A stretch of DNA of 64,000 bases from an uncultured Aquimarina sp. (GCA_947499005.1 CANMML010000014.1:1-64000); one strand, 5' to 3'; counted from the stretch's first letter, positions 16,739 to 26,518 are shown. Notes: generated by a model from the sequence alone, not told the origin. Numbers and translations: made by a program.

Positions 16739-17149
16739 TTACTTAAATCTATTTCCTAATATGGGAATATCCTTTTTGTAAAACCAAGATATAATAGCAC
16801 TTAAAACGAAAACTAGAACAGCCGTGAAAAATAGTGCACCACCATCTCCTTTTACATCTATTCCTATTTTTGTAAGATGCATCATGATAGCACCACCTAT
16901 TATACCTAAAGTTAATAAAGCTCCTGTAGCTATTGCTTTAGGATTAGGGAGTAATAATAAGATTCCGGCAATAAGTTCTAAAACACCAATACCAATTCTA
17001 CCAAAAGGCTCCAAGCCTGCTTTTGAAAAAATGTAGACACTATCTGGGTGTGCTGTAAATTTGAATCGTAAAGTTTGAATAAGTATAATTGCTACGATTA
17101 CACGTAAAGCTAACTTTAGATATTTTAATGTAGATGTTTGAGATTTCAT
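16739..17149 (-). CDS. DoxX-like integral membrane protein
   Basis: 136 residues with four hydrophobic segments at about 11-26, 48-66, 74-93 and 103-124. GLEPFGRIGIGVLELIAGILLLLP is the typical DoxX/DoxD core. DoxX family members are small quinone-linked or redox-linked membrane proteins, and many have no assigned reaction. Its closeness to a peroxiredoxin-like gene fits a redox role, but this is inference. The 16679-16727 spacer holds only a weak cccc/gggg pairing. Confidence 0.8.
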   Translation of the reverse strand: MKSQTSTLKYLKLALRVIVAIILIQTLRFKFTAHPDSVYIFSKAGLEPFGRIGIGVLELIAGILLLLPNPKAIATGALLTLGIIGGAIMMHLTKIGIDVKGDGGALFFTAVLVFVLSAIISWFYKKDIPILGNRFK

Positions 17150-17227
17150 ATTTATTTTTTTGAGATTACTTGCTGTGTTGGTCGAAAGTTTTTTTCGTCA
17201 TTACTCTGTAGTACATTTTTTAAATGA

Positions 17228-17255
17228 CAAAGGCATCTCATATGAGATGCCTTTG
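17228..17255. terminator. 28-bp perfect palindrome after galT
   Basis: caaaggcatctcat followed by its exact inverse. It lies 22 bp past the galT stop and would form a tight hairpin. The tail is A/T-rich but has only a short T run, so termination strength is uncertain. Confidence 0.6.
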
Positions 17256-17277
17256 TTAATATATTATATTGTAATCA

Positions 17278-18324
17278 TTATAGTTCTGCACTGTAATGTA
17301 CTTCACTTTGTTTACGGATATTATTTGCAGCTTGTTCAGCAGTAATATCACGTTGCGGATTAGCAAACATTTCATATCCAACCATAAATTTCTTAACCGT
17401 CGCAGAACGTAATAATGGAGGGTAAAAACTCATGTGCATATGCCATTCTGGATGATCTTGCCCATCTGTAGGTGCTTGGTGAATACCAGCCGAATATGGG
17501 AAAGAAGTTTTAAAAACATTATCCATCTTAATTGTCAATGCTTTTAAGATAGCAGCATATGCTTCTTTCTCTTCAGGAGAAAAAGTAGAAATATTAGCAT
17601 GCTTTTTACGAGGAATAATCATCGTCTCATATGGCCATACAGCCCAGTAAGGAACTAAAGCTACGAAGTACTCGTTCTCTACTAAAATTCGCTCTTTTTC
17701 TTCTAATTCTTGCTCTAAATAAGCTTCTAGTAAAGACTTCTTATTGTCGTTCCAGTAGCTTAAAAATTGTGTGCTTTTCTTTTTAATTTCTTCTGGAATT
17801 GAGCGTTGAGACCAAATTTGTCCATGTGGATGAGGGTTACTACATCCCATTATTGATCCTTTATTTTCAAAGATTTGTACGTAGTTAATATCTTCTTTAG
17901 CTCCTAATTCGTCAAATTCTTTTTGCCATAAGTTAATTACCTTAACGATATCTTTTTCTTCCATTAAAGGTAAAGTCAAAGAGTGATTTGGAGAAAAACA
18001 AATAACACGACAAATACCAGTTTCAGTCTCAGCTTTTAATAAGCCTTTTTCATAGGTGTCACTAGGTACTCCTTGTAATAAAGCAGCAAAGTCATTCGTA
18101 AAAGCCCATGCTTCAGTATAATCTGCGTTAATGGCTCCGCCAGCACGCTCGTTACCTGGACATAGGTAACAATTTTCGTCGTACGTAACTGTAGAAAGTG
18201 CAGCTGGTTCTTCATTTTTACCTTGCCATGGACGCTTCGTTCTATGAGGGGAAACTAATACCCATTCTCCAGTTAATATATTTAATCTCCTATGTGGATT
18301 CTCGTTAAAATCAATGTTACTCAT
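17278..18324 (-). CDS. galT: Galactose-1-phosphate uridylyltransferase
   Basis: 348 residues. The enzyme swaps UMP between UDP-glucose and galactose-1-phosphate, the second step of the Leloir pathway. Active-site His167 lies in SNPHPHGQIW. Metal ligands match the E. coli enzyme: CYLC (Cys52, Cys55), His114 (SPNH) and His165. NPHRRLNILTGEWVLVSPHR is the family N-terminus. The start follows galK by 12 bp, so galK-galT form one transcript. The 28-bp palindrome ends it. Confidence 0.97.
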   Translation of the reverse strand: MSNIDFNENPHRRLNILTGEWVLVSPHRTKRPWQGKNEEPAALSTVTYDENCYLCPGNERAGGAINADYTEAWAFTNDFAALLQGVPSDTYEKGLLKAETETGICRVICFSPNHSLTLPLMEEKDIVKVINLWQKEFDELGAKEDINYVQIFENKGSIMGCSNPHPHGQIWSQRSIPEEIKKKSTQFLSYWNDNKKSLLEAYLEQELEEKERILVENEYFVALVPYWAVWPYETMIIPRKKHANISTFSPEEKEAYAAILKALTIKMDNVFKTSFPYSAGIHQAPTDGQDHPEWHMHMSFYPPLLRSATVKKFMVGYEMFANPQRDITAEQAANNIRKQSEVHYSAEL

Positions 18325-18336
18325 CGGTGTACTGTT

Positions 18337-19494
18337 TTATATTGTTACGATTGCTGTCCCTTCACTAGGTTTAGCAAAAAATGAAGTTAAGTCTATATTG
18401 AATTTCTCTTTATATGCTTTAGAGGCAGCTTCAACAAATCCATCAATAGCATCTTGGTGGATGAGGTTAATAGTACAACCACCGAAACCTCCTCCCATCA
18501 TACGAGATCCAAGGATCGAATCGTAATCTTTAGAGAAAGCAACTAAGAAATCCAATTCGTCACAACTAACTTCATACTTATTTTGAAGGCCATCATGAGA
18601 GCCATACATCATTTCTCCGAAAGTTGTTAAGTCATTTGATTTAAGTGCAGCAACGGCTTTTTCAACACGAATATTTTCTTCGATAACATAGCTTGCTCTT
18701 TGGTAAGCTATAGGTTCAAGTTTTTCTTTATATTCATTAAGAAGCTCAAGGCTTACGTCACGTAATGATGTTACATTTTCATGATCTACTGCGATTGTTT
18801 TGACAACCGAACCACATTCGGCAACACGCGTATTGTATGCACTATCAGCTAAATTATGAGAAACATTAGTATTCATTAAAAGTACCTTGTATTCTCCAAA
18901 ATCAGCAGGAATATATTGGTGTTCTATAGATTGGCAATCTAATTGAATCACATGTCCGCTTTTGCTCATTACAGAAGCATACTGATCCATGATACCACAT
19001 TGAGTTCCAACATAAGTGTGTTCTGCTTTTTGTCCTATTTTAACGATTTCCAATTTGTCTAGTCCTAATCCAAATAGTTCGTTTAAGCCATAAGCTAAAC
19101 CACATTCTAAAGCAGCAGAAGAACTAATTCCAGACCCCATAGGTAAGTAGCTATCAATAATACAATCAAAAGCACCAACTGTTTTTCCTCTTTCTTGAAT
19201 TTGATTAATTACACCAAGCACATAGTTTTCCCATTCCTTTTCACTAGGCTTCACTTCATTAATATTAAAAGAGAGCATGGTGTCGAAAGTAGCACTGTAT
19301 ACATTACAAATATCACCTTCGGTCTTTTGAAATTGAAATACAATATGTTTATCGATGGCTGTAGGAAGTACAAAACCATTGTTGTAATCGGTGTGTTCAC
19401 CAATCAAATTTATCCTCCCAGGAGAATTTATTTTTAGTGTAGGTTTGAAATTGGCTACAAAATTACTGTAGTTATCATTTTTTGTCGCTGTCAT
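18337..19494 (-). CDS. galK: Galactokinase
   Basis: 385 residues of the GHMP kinase family. It phosphorylates galactose at C1 with ATP. GRINLIGEHTDYNNG (26-40) is the galactose signature, PMGSGISSSAALE (118-130) the ATP loop, and GSRMMGGGFGGCTINL the third GHMP motif near the C-terminus. It is the first gene of the galK-galT operon, and transcription likely begins at the -7 box 31 bp upstream. It faces away from galM-galE across a 624-bp spacer. Confidence 0.97.
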   Translation of the reverse strand: MTATKNDNYSNFVANFKPTLKINSPGRINLIGEHTDYNNGFVLPTAIDKHIVFQFQKTEGDICNVYSATFDTMLSFNINEVKPSEKEWENYVLGVINQIQERGKTVGAFDCIIDSYLPMGSGISSSAALECGLAYGLNELFGLGLDKLEIVKIGQKAEHTYVGTQCGIMDQYASVMSKSGHVIQLDCQSIEHQYIPADFGEYKVLLMNTNVSHNLADSAYNTRVAECGSVVKTIAVDHENVTSLRDVSLELLNEYKEKLEPIAYQRASYVIEENIRVEKAVAALKSNDLTTFGEMMYGSHDGLQNKYEVSCDELDFLVAFSKDYDSILGSRMMGGGFGGCTINLIHQDAIDGFVEAASKAYKEKFNIDLTSFFAKPSEGTAIVTI

Positions 19495-19524
19495 AGTCGG
19501 GACCTATTTCTTCTGTTTAGCCGA

Positions 19525-19532
19525 CAAATATA
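19525..19532 (-). promoter_or_regulatory. Likely -7 box of galK-galT
   Basis: TATATTTG on the minus strand fits TAnnTTTG and lies 30 bp before the galK start. No convincing -33 TTG was found at 19-21 bp spacing. Confidence 0.4.
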
Positions 19533-19821
19533 GTAATTGTAGTGAAGAATTATAGGTGTATATACTCATCTAAAGTAGTAGATAAGGTGTTTTTTTTTGC
19601 AGATAATTACTTTATTATGAAGTTTATAAAGGTAAAATGAAATGAATATTAAGTTTTCTCGTTATTAAGAATACGTAAAACTATTACGTATTCGTGTTTC
19701 AATTGTGTAATTTTTTGTCATATTAATTGCAAAACGGGTAAAATATTAGATACTTGAAAATAATGCCTTTATTGTAAAAAAATGAACAGACAAACCATTG
19801 TATTTTTTTATTTTTGAAGCG

Positions 19822-19935
19822 CCTTATAAAGGCATTAATTAAGCTTTGTGGTTGCCTTGAGCAAGCAATCACATTATAGAGTTTAGTTTTTTGATTAGTT
19901 GTTATTCCAGGCAGGAGACTGCCTGGATTTTTTTT
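19822..19935 (+). ncRNA. Candidate structured small RNA between galK and galM
   Basis: A -7 box TATTTTTG (19809-19816) precedes a stretch without an ORF that contains three hairpins in a row. They are gcctt/aaggc (19821-19833), gtggttgc..ttg / caa..gcaatcac (19848-19872, one G-T pair and a bulge), and a strong terminator (19907-19926 plus eight T). The predicted transcript is about 110 nt. It is separated from galM by 184 bp, so it is not simply the galM leader. It could be compared with the Bacteroidota RNA families 6S-Flavo and Flavo-1. Class and function are not known from this sequence. Confidence 0.45.
19907..19935 (+). terminator. Orphan terminator in the galK-galM spacer
   Basis: ccaggcag / ctgcctgg, an 8-bp GC-rich perfect stem with a 4-nt loop, is followed by A and eight T. 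No protein-coding gene reads into it, which supports a short RNA upstream. Confidence 0.85.
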
Positions 19936-20118
19936 GCGCTTAAAGTAAGGATAAAGAAAACTCCTACTTTTTTATGATCTTTCTCTAAAAATCATAAAAT
20001 TTGGCATTTGATTTTATAGCCTATTGTTAACTCGTTTAGTTTTGTATTTCAATTTTGTTTCATTGCAACTATTTGTTTTTTAGGTTATTGTATATTAGTT
20101 TTTTTATAATAATAAATT

Positions 20119-21135
20119 ATGATATCATCAAGTGAATTAGGAAGACTCGCAAATGGAGAAGTTGTAGAGAAATTTGTGTTGAAGAATGAAAATGGGATTG
20201 AGATACATATACTTAGTTTTGGGTTGTATATTCAAAAGATCATTTATCCAGATGGAACAGACATTGTTTTGGGATACGATAGTCTAGAAGAATATGTTTC
20301 GGATGTTTATTATCTGGGGTGTCTTGTGGGAAGAAACGCGAATCGTATTTCGAATGCTTCCGTAATTATTAATGGAAAAGAAGTCAAATTATCAGAAAAT
20401 GAATCGCCAAAGCAGTTACATGGAGGCTTTGAAGGTTTCAACAAAAAGTGTTGGACTGGCGAGGTCATCGATGATGTTTTGGAAATGAAATATGTTAGTA
20501 AAGATGGAGAAGAAGGATATCCTGGGAATTTAGAAGTTACATGTAGATTTCAATTAACGGAGGACAATCGACTCTTAATGAATTACGATGCAAAAAGTAA
20601 TAAAGACACGGTAATAAATTTGACAAGACATGATTATTTTAATCTTTCTGGGTATAAAGAGAAAGATGTCAAGAGTCATAATGTCAAGATAAATTCGGGT
20701 TACTACACCAAAAATGATGATAATAGTCTGCCAACGGGTGAAATAAAAAGCACGAAAGGAGGAGTATTAGATTTTTCTGAAGAAAAAATGATTGGGAAAC
20801 AATTGAATCACTTCTTAGGAGAGCTGCCAATGGGTTATGATCATAATTTTATAATTGACAAGCCTCTAGATAACTTAGCTGTTGCTGCAAGAGTAACTTT
20901 TGAAAATAAGGTCTTAGAAATTGAGACAACACAACCAGGGGTGCAATTGTATACGGCGGCTTATGTTGAAAATTTGAAAGGAAAAGATAATGCTCTGTAC
21001 CAGCCATATGCAGGTTTATGTTTAGAAACGCAACATTTTCCCGATGCTACTAAGCACAATCATTTTCCGAGTACTATTTTGAAGGAAAATGATACCTATA
21101 AACATCAATTAATTTATAAATTTGTGATTTCGTAA
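20119..21135 (+). CDS. galM: Aldose 1-epimerase (galactose mutarotase)
   Basis: 338 residues. The enzyme interconverts alpha and beta forms of galactose so that GalK can use it. GRNANRI (71-77), LHGG with His101, NLTRHDYFNLSG with His171, and the catalytic Glu in LCLETQHFPDA (about 303) are the family landmarks. No signal peptide is visible, so it is cytoplasmic. galE follows after 50 bp on the same strand. A TAGTTTTG -7-like box at 20037-20044 could start its transcript. Confidence 0.94.
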   Translation: MISSSELGRLANGEVVEKFVLKNENGIEIHILSFGLYIQKIIYPDGTDIVLGYDSLEEYVSDVYYLGCLVGRNANRISNASVIINGKEVKLSENESPKQLHGGFEGFNKKCWTGEVIDDVLEMKYVSKDGEEGYPGNLEVTCRFQLTEDNRLLMNYDAKSNKDTVINLTRHDYFNLSGYKEKDVKSHNVKINSGYYTKNDDNSLPTGEIKSTKGGVLDFSEEKMIGKQLNHFLGELPMGYDHNFIIDKPLDNLAVAARVTFENKVLEIETTQPGVQLYTAAYVENLKGKDNALYQPYAGLCLETQHFPDATKHNHFPSTILKENDTYKHQLIYKFVIS

Positions 21136-21185
21136 CAACAAAACAATAGTAATCAGTATTAAGATTACTAAAACTTATTGAAAGC

Positions 21186-22202
21186 ATGAAAGTACTAGTA
21201 ACAGGAGGACTTGGTTTTATTGGATCACACACCGTAGTAGAACTTCAAAATGAGGGCTACGAAGTAGTGATTATTGATAATTGCTCGAACTCATCTGAAG
21301 AAGTATTGGATGGAATCACTAAAATTACAGGAAAGACTCCTATTTTCGAAAAAATTGATTTGAGGGATAAACCTAAAGTAATTGATTTTTTTGAAAGACA
21401 TCAAGACGTTAAAGGAGTTATCCACTTTGCCGCTTCAAAAGCAGTTGGAGAAAGTGTACAAATTCCTCTAACATACTATGAAAATAACATAGGTACATTA
21501 GTATACTTGTTACAAGAATTACAGAAGAAAGACGATGCTAGTTTCATTTTTAGTTCTTCATGTACAGTTTATGGACAGGCTGATGAGTTGCCAATTACAG
21601 AAAGCGCCCCAGTAAAGCCAGCAGAATCTCCATATGGTAATACAAAACAAATAGGAGAGGAAATAATAAGAGATACTTGTAAAGTAGTTCCACAATTAAA
21701 GGCGATTGCTTTGCGTTACTTTAATCCTATCGGAGCTCATGAAAGTACGGAAATAGGTGAATTGCCATTAGGAGTTCCTCAAAACTTAGTGCCTTTTATT
21801 ACTCAAACAGCTATAGGTTTACGTGAACAATTATCAGTTTTTGGAGCAGATTATCCTACGCAAGATGGAACTTGTGTACGGGATTATATTCATGTAGTTG
21901 ATTTAGCAAAGGCTCACGTTATAGCCTTAGGTCGTTTGATGGAAAATAAAAACAAAGAGAATTACGAAGTTTTCAATATTGGAACAGGTACAGGAAGTTC
22001 TGTGCTAGAAGTAATCAATTCATTTGAAAAAGTTTCTGGAGAAAAATTGAATTATAAAATGGCTGAGCGTCGTGAAGGTGATGTAACAGCTGCTTATGCA
22101 GATACAAATCTTGCCAATAACGAACTTGGTTGGAAAGCAACTTCTTCTTTAGATAAAGCAATGTCTACTGCATGGAAATGGGAGAAAAAAGTACGTTCTT
22201 AA
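21186..22202 (+). CDS. galE: UDP-glucose 4-epimerase
   Basis: 338 residues, extended short-chain dehydrogenase fold. The NAD loop is GGLGFIGSH (7-15), and the catalytic pair is Tyr150 and Lys154 (SPYGNTK). SSSCTVYG provides the catalytic Ser/Thr strand, and RYFNPIGAH and DGTCVRDYIHVVDLAKAH are further family motifs. It regenerates UDP-glucose from UDP-galactose, closing the Leloir cycle with GalT, and can supply UDP-galactose for glycans. It is followed by its own terminator. Confidence 0.96.
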   Translation: MKVLVTGGLGFIGSHTVVELQNEGYEVVIIDNCSNSSEEVLDGITKITGKTPIFEKIDLRDKPKVIDFFERHQDVKGVIHFAASKAVGESVQIPLTYYENNIGTLVYLLQELQKKDDASFIFSSSCTVYGQADELPITESAPVKPAESPYGNTKQIGEEIIRDTCKVVPQLKAIALRYFNPIGAHESTEIGELPLGVPQNLVPFITQTAIGLREQLSVFGADYPTQDGTCVRDYIHVVDLAKAHVIALGRLMENKNKENYEVFNIGTGTGSSVLEVINSFEKVSGEKLNYKMAERREGDVTAAYADTNLANNELGWKATSSLDKAMSTAWKWEKKVRS

Positions 22203-22246
22203 GCATAAGAACAACTTTCATCCTTTTTTTGATGTTATAATGTAAT

Positions 22247-22285
22247 AAAAGCCTGTGTTTTTGAATGTAAAAACGCAGGCTTTTT
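22247..22285 (+). terminator. galM-galE terminator
   Basis: aaaagcctg and gttttt pair with aaaaac and caggctttt across one mismatch, with a short loop and T tail. Confidence 0.85.
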
Positions 22286-22316
22286 ATATTTTCGTTAATA
22301 ATTTTTGTTGCTCACC

Positions 22317-22330
22317 GAAAACGTTTGAAT
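22317..22330 (+). promoter_or_regulatory. Putative LacI-type operator before the GH2 gene
   Basis: gaaaacgtttgaat has the CG-centred AAACGTTT core typical of LacI-family operators, 26 bp before the beta-galactosidase start. The same core occurs upstream of susC and the secreted amylase. No LacI gene is present in the galactose region itself. Confidence 0.4.
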
Positions 22331-22355
22331 CCCTATTTTACCTTTTTTAATTCTT

Positions 22356-24893
22356 ATGAAAAAAATAATCCTTAGTTGTGCCATTTTAGTTGGGCTATTT
22401 TCATGCCAACCAAAAGAGGCTACCAGTTCAAGCTCTATCGAGCGTGAAGCCGATTTTAACTTCGATTGGAAGTTTACAGAAGTTAAAGACACTTTGAAAC
22501 CAGCTGTCGTTCCATTGAATGATGCAACCTGGAGAGACATTCGCTTACCTCATGATTGGAGTGTAGAACATTCCTTTGATGAAAAATTGGATGGAGCTAC
22601 AGGATACCTTCCTGGAGGTGTAGGGATCTACCAAAAGCATTTTGCTACAGAAAACGAAGCTTCAGAAAAAAGTACTTATGTCCTATTTGATGGGGTTTAC
22701 AATAATGCTACTTTTTGGTTAAATGGGAAAAAGCTAGGAGAAAATCCTTATGGTTACTCTCCTGTATATTTTGATGTTACTGGATTTTTAAAAGAAAAAG
22801 GGCAAGAGAATATATTAACGGTACACGTAGATCGTTCTCGTTATGTGGATGGACGTTGGTATCCCGGAAGTGGAATTTATAGAAAAGTAAAATTAGTTAC
22901 ATTAGATAAATTGCATATTCCTATCTGGGGAACATTTATTAAAACTCCAGAAGTTTCTAAAGAAAAAGCAACGATTGATCTAGATATTACAGTAGAAAAT
23001 CAATTCGCAGAAGCGAGTAATTTTACGTTAGATACTAAAATTGTCGATGCTAATGGAAATGAGGTAGCAGTGCAGTCTAGTGAAGTAAGTGTTGCTGCGG
23101 GTAAAATACAAGAATTCAATCAAGATTTTACGGTAGAGCAGCCTAAGCTTTGGGGTGTTGAAGAACCGAACATGTATAAAGCAATTACTACAATTATCAA
23201 TAATGGTAAAAAAGTAGATGAATATGTAACTCCTTTCGGAATCCGAAAAGTTGAATTTATTGCAGGAAAAGGGTTTTTCTTGAATGGAGAAAATACATTA
23301 ATTAAAGGAGTGTGTATCCATCATGATGGAGGATTAGTTGGGGCAGCAGTGCCTAAAGGTGTTTGGAGACGAAGACTGCAGAAATTAAGAGATGCAGGAG
23401 TGAATGGTATTCGTCCGTCTCATAATCCTTTTTCTAGAGAGTTTTTAGATCTATGTGATGAAATGGGATTCTTGGTACAAGATGAAATTTTTGATGAGTG
23501 GGATTATGCAAAAGATAAGCGCTTAAACTTCCATGAAAGAAAACCAGAGTATGTTACTAGTGGATATGTAAAACATTTTCAAAAATGGTGGAAGAGTGAT
23601 TTAACTAGATCGGTACTTAGAGATCGTAATCACCCATCAGTAATTCAGTGGAGTATTGGTAATGAGATAGAATGGACGTATTTACACTATCGCTATATTA
23701 CGGGATATTGGCCAGATCCTAATGATCCACAAAAATATGATGGATATTGGGGAGGGGAACCATTATTTACTCCAGAAGTAATGAAGGCTCGTTATGATGC
23801 TTCTCCAAAGGGTGAATATATTTTAGTGGAAACTGCTAAAAAAATAAATGATGCGGTAAAAGAATTAGACCCTTCGAGAACCACAGCAGCTAACTTTATT
23901 ATTCCTCAAGTAAGTATGGTAAGTGGATTTGCTGATATCGTGGATATAGCAGGATTTAGTTACCGTAATTCTGATATTGATTGGGCACAAAAAAACTTCC
24001 CAAATAAACAAGTAACTATTACAGAATGTCCAGGGAATTATAACGATTGGAAAGCAGTATTAGAAAATCCAGGAGTATATAGTATGTACATGTGGACAGG
24101 TATTGGGTATTTAGGAGAAAAGCATAATGGATGGCCAAATAAAAGTGGATGGGGAGATATGTTAAACATTGGTGGATTCAAAGCTCAGGGGTGGAATTAC
24201 TTCAAAAGTATTTGGGTAGACGAACCACATCTGTCTTTTGGAACAGTACCATTGGCACAATCTGGATTTAAAGTAAAGAATGCAGCGCAAGACTTACCCG
24301 AAAACTCTAGTGCTTATAACTGGAGAAATACAGGAATGCATTGGAATTACAAGACAGGAGAGGATATAATGGTTGAGGTAGCAACAAATCTATCTAAAGT
24401 TGAATTGTTTTTAGATGGGAAATCTTTAGGATTTAGAGAATTAGAAAAAACACCAGATAGAATTCTTCGTTGGACAGTGCCTTTCAAAGCAGGTACACTT
24501 ACGGCTAAAGGAGTATATGATGGGAAAGAATATACAGAAACACTAGAAACAACTACAGAAATCACAGGGTTTACTGTAGACGTAGATAAGACTTCTTTAA
24601 AAGCAGATGCTTATGATGTAGCTCATATAGTAGTGCAGTTAGTAGATAAAAAAGGAAACCCTGTTATCGTTGAAGATAAGAGAGTGACTTTTGAAATCGA
24701 AGGAGAAGCTAAACTATTGGGAGTAGATACTGGTGAACCAGAGAATATTCAAGACTTTCAGTCGAATAGTCTAGTGACAGGTAGAGGTCATGCTTTAGCG
24801 ATTATTCAATCTAAAAAAGTAGCTGGGCCAGTTAATATAACGGTAAAGGTTGATGGATTAGAAGCTAAGACGGTTACAGTTAATATTAAATAA
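22356..24893 (+). CDS. Glycoside hydrolase family 2 lipoprotein, probable beta-galactosidase
   Basis: 845 residues with a lipoprotein signal (LVGLFSC, Cys at 17). GH2 domains in order: sugar-binding jelly roll (about 40-180, with YLPGGVGIYQKHF and YVDGRWYPGSGIYRKVKL), Ig-like domain, then the TIM barrel. Acid/base Glu437 lies in SIGNEIEW and nucleophile Glu557 in TITECPGNY. C-terminal DUF4982-like and Ig-like modules follow. Such enzymes release beta-galactose (or related beta-sugars) outside the cytoplasm. Position beside galM-galE and galKT supports beta-galactoside use. Exact specificity cannot be read from sequence. Confidence 0.88.
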   Translation: MKKIILSCAILVGLFSCQPKEATSSSSIEREADFNFDWKFTEVKDTLKPAVVPLNDATWRDIRLPHDWSVEHSFDEKLDGATGYLPGGVGIYQKHFATENEASEKSTYVLFDGVYNNATFWLNGKKLGENPYGYSPVYFDVTGFLKEKGQENILTVHVDRSRYVDGRWYPGSGIYRKVKLVTLDKLHIPIWGTFIKTPEVSKEKATIDLDITVENQFAEASNFTLDTKIVDANGNEVAVQSSEVSVAAGKIQEFNQDFTVEQPKLWGVEEPNMYKAITTIINNGKKVDEYVTPFGIRKVEFIAGKGFFLNGENTLIKGVCIHHDGGLVGAAVPKGVWRRRLQKLRDAGVNGIRPSHNPFSREFLDLCDEMGFLVQDEIFDEWDYAKDKRLNFHERKPEYVTSGYVKHFQKWWKSDLTRSVLRDRNHPSVIQWSIGNEIEWTYLHYRYITGYWPDPNDPQKYDGYWGGEPLFTPEVMKARYDASPKGEYILVETAKKINDAVKELDPSRTTAANFIIPQVSMVSGFADIVDIAGFSYRNSDIDWAQKNFPNKQVTITECPGNYNDWKAVLENPGVYSMYMWTGIGYLGEKHNGWPNKSGWGDMLNIGGFKAQGWNYFKSIWVDEPHLSFGTVPLAQSGFKVKNAAQDLPENSSAYNWRNTGMHWNYKTGEDIMVEVATNLSKVELFLDGKSLGFRELEKTPDRILRWTVPFKAGTLTAKGVYDGKEYTETLETTTEITGFTVDVDKTSLKADAYDVAHIVVQLVDKKGNPVIVEDKRVTFEIEGEAKLLGVDTGEPENIQDFQSNSLVTGRGHALAIIQSKKVAGPVNITVKVDGLEAKTVTVNIK

Positions 24894-24991
24894 TTGTATA
24901 ATACTTTTTGAGTAAAACTTTGTTCCGTTTTAATAAGATGTTATTTGAATTTGGAGTAAAGTAGAAGAGAGATATTATATGTGCTAAAACG

Positions 24992-25026
24992 AAAAACCGA
25001 TGTTCTTTTGGATCATCGGTTTTTCT
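24992..25026 (+). terminator. Terminator after GH2 gene
   Basis: aaaaaccgatg / catcggttttt, an 11-bp stem with an 11-nt loop and T-rich tail, lies 98 bp past the stop. Confidence 0.8.
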
Positions 25027-25157
25027 ATTTGCAACAACTAACTAAAAAATTATTTTAAGATTGAACTTAAAATCTATTTTAAAGATACTCTAGTGTACAA
25101 GTATTCTTTTTGAGTTGTATAATTCTTTGACGTTGTTTTTTATAATTTGGACAGTTT

Positions 25158-26366
25158 TTAAAGGTGTTTTTTAACCCCTCCTGTAATCCCCCATTCACAA
25201 GACCCACGTTGTAACCAAATTACTTTAGAATCCTTGTCAAGAAGAAGAAATGTAGGTCCCATATTGATACCATATTTTTCAGCAAGATCTTTACCTCCTC
25301 TTAGCACTTGAAATTTAGCATCAGTTTCAGAATGATATTTTTTTAAGCTTTCTAAGCTTGAATTTTGAAAATCAATACTTAGTATTTCTAATTTGTCCTT
25401 ATAAGTCTCTTTTAAAGTATTTAGTTCTGGTACTGCTTGTACGCAATATCCGCAGTCTGCAAACATAAATTGTAGTAAAGTAAATTTACCTTTTAAGTCA
25501 TTTTGAGAAATTTGTTGGTTTTGGATTGAGACTAATGACCAATCGTCCATTTTACTATTTAGCAAAGCCTTGGTTTTGTAATATCCGTTATTATAATATT
25601 CTTCATAATCATATAATTTATAATTGCTAGGAAAGTTTTTAATATCTAGTTCTTTGTCGTTAAGTTTTTTAGAAACGCTGAAATTGCTATAATTATAAAT
25701 AGACATAATTTTATTATTGGAATATTTAATAAATGAAGACGGTAATAATGTTTTTTTATCTAAGTATAATTGATACTTTGTTATATAGGTGTTTTCAGGA
25801 GTTTGTGGGATAGATTTGATTGTACTACCATAAATGTGTCCATTTGCAAGTTGAATATCAAATCTATAACTGTCGATACCATTTATTAAAGTATCGTTGT
25901 TTTTAACGATTCTATGAAAAGGGTTGTTTATAATTTTTGGCAATACTTTACAGAATCCAGCAATAGAGTTTTGTATACCCCACGAAGTGTTTATGATTTG
26001 TTTATTTAAATTCTTTAATAGAAGAACCTCTTTATTATAAGGTCTAACTACAAAATATTCATCTCCGTTGAAAATTGTTATTTCTTCACGTTTGTAATGT
26101 TTTGATTGAAAAGTGTGAAAGTCACGGTATTTTGAGCCTAAGAAAGTATCATTACTTGTCATGTCACAATACACTTTGCTTTTGTACAGAAAAAAATCAT
26201 TTTCTGGGTGACATAAAATTTCTATATCAGTATCTACTGTAAAATATTCCAACGCATTCATCTTTTCTACGGATTTTTCTAAAATCGATAGATCTGTACT
26301 TTGCGAAAATCCAATGCTTGTAATGAATGAAGCTATGGGAAATAGAATCTTTAAAAATTGCTTCAT
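25158..26366 (-). CDS. Exported thioredoxin-domain protein (TlpA/AhpC-TSA type)
   Basis: 402 residues. A signal peptide (MKQFLKILFPIASFITSIGFSQ) is followed by a long beta-rich N-terminal half of unknown type. A C-terminal thioredoxin domain starts near 280 with MFADCGYCVQAVPELNTLK (CxxC) and contains the cis-Pro strand INMGPTFLLLDKDSKVI. The N-terminal half resembles outer-membrane-associated lipid or substrate binding regions of flavobacterial redoxin proteins, but I cannot name a family. It likely handles disulfides in the periplasm. It is a single gene facing the GH2 terminator. Confidence 0.78.
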   Translation of the reverse strand: MKQFLKILFPIASFITSIGFSQSTDLSILEKSVEKMNALEYFTVDTDIEILCHPENDFFLYKSKVYCDMTSNDTFLGSKYRDFHTFQSKHYKREEITIFNGDEYFVVRPYNKEVLLLKNLNKQIINTSWGIQNSIAGFCKVLPKIINNPFHRIVKNNDTLINGIDSYRFDIQLANGHIYGSTIKSIPQTPENTYITKYQLYLDKKTLLPSSFIKYSNNKIMSIYNYSNFSVSKKLNDKELDIKNFPSNYKLYDYEEYYNNGYYKTKALLNSKMDDWSLVSIQNQQISQNDLKGKFTLLQFMFADCGYCVQAVPELNTLKETYKDKLEILSIDFQNSSLESLKKYHSETDAKFQVLRGGKDLAEKYGINMGPTFLLLDKDSKVIWLQRGSCEWGITGGVKKHL

Positions 26367-26518
26367 AGTGTTTGTGAAATTTCCTGATCTGTTTTTTGAG
26401 TACAGCTATATAGTAAAGCAGGGCCAATTAGGGTGAGAATACTTTTTTCATTGTGTCATATAATTTTGTCTTTAAGTTAAGGGTTGATTTTGTTGTTTGT
26501 ACTTTGTGTCTAAAAATT

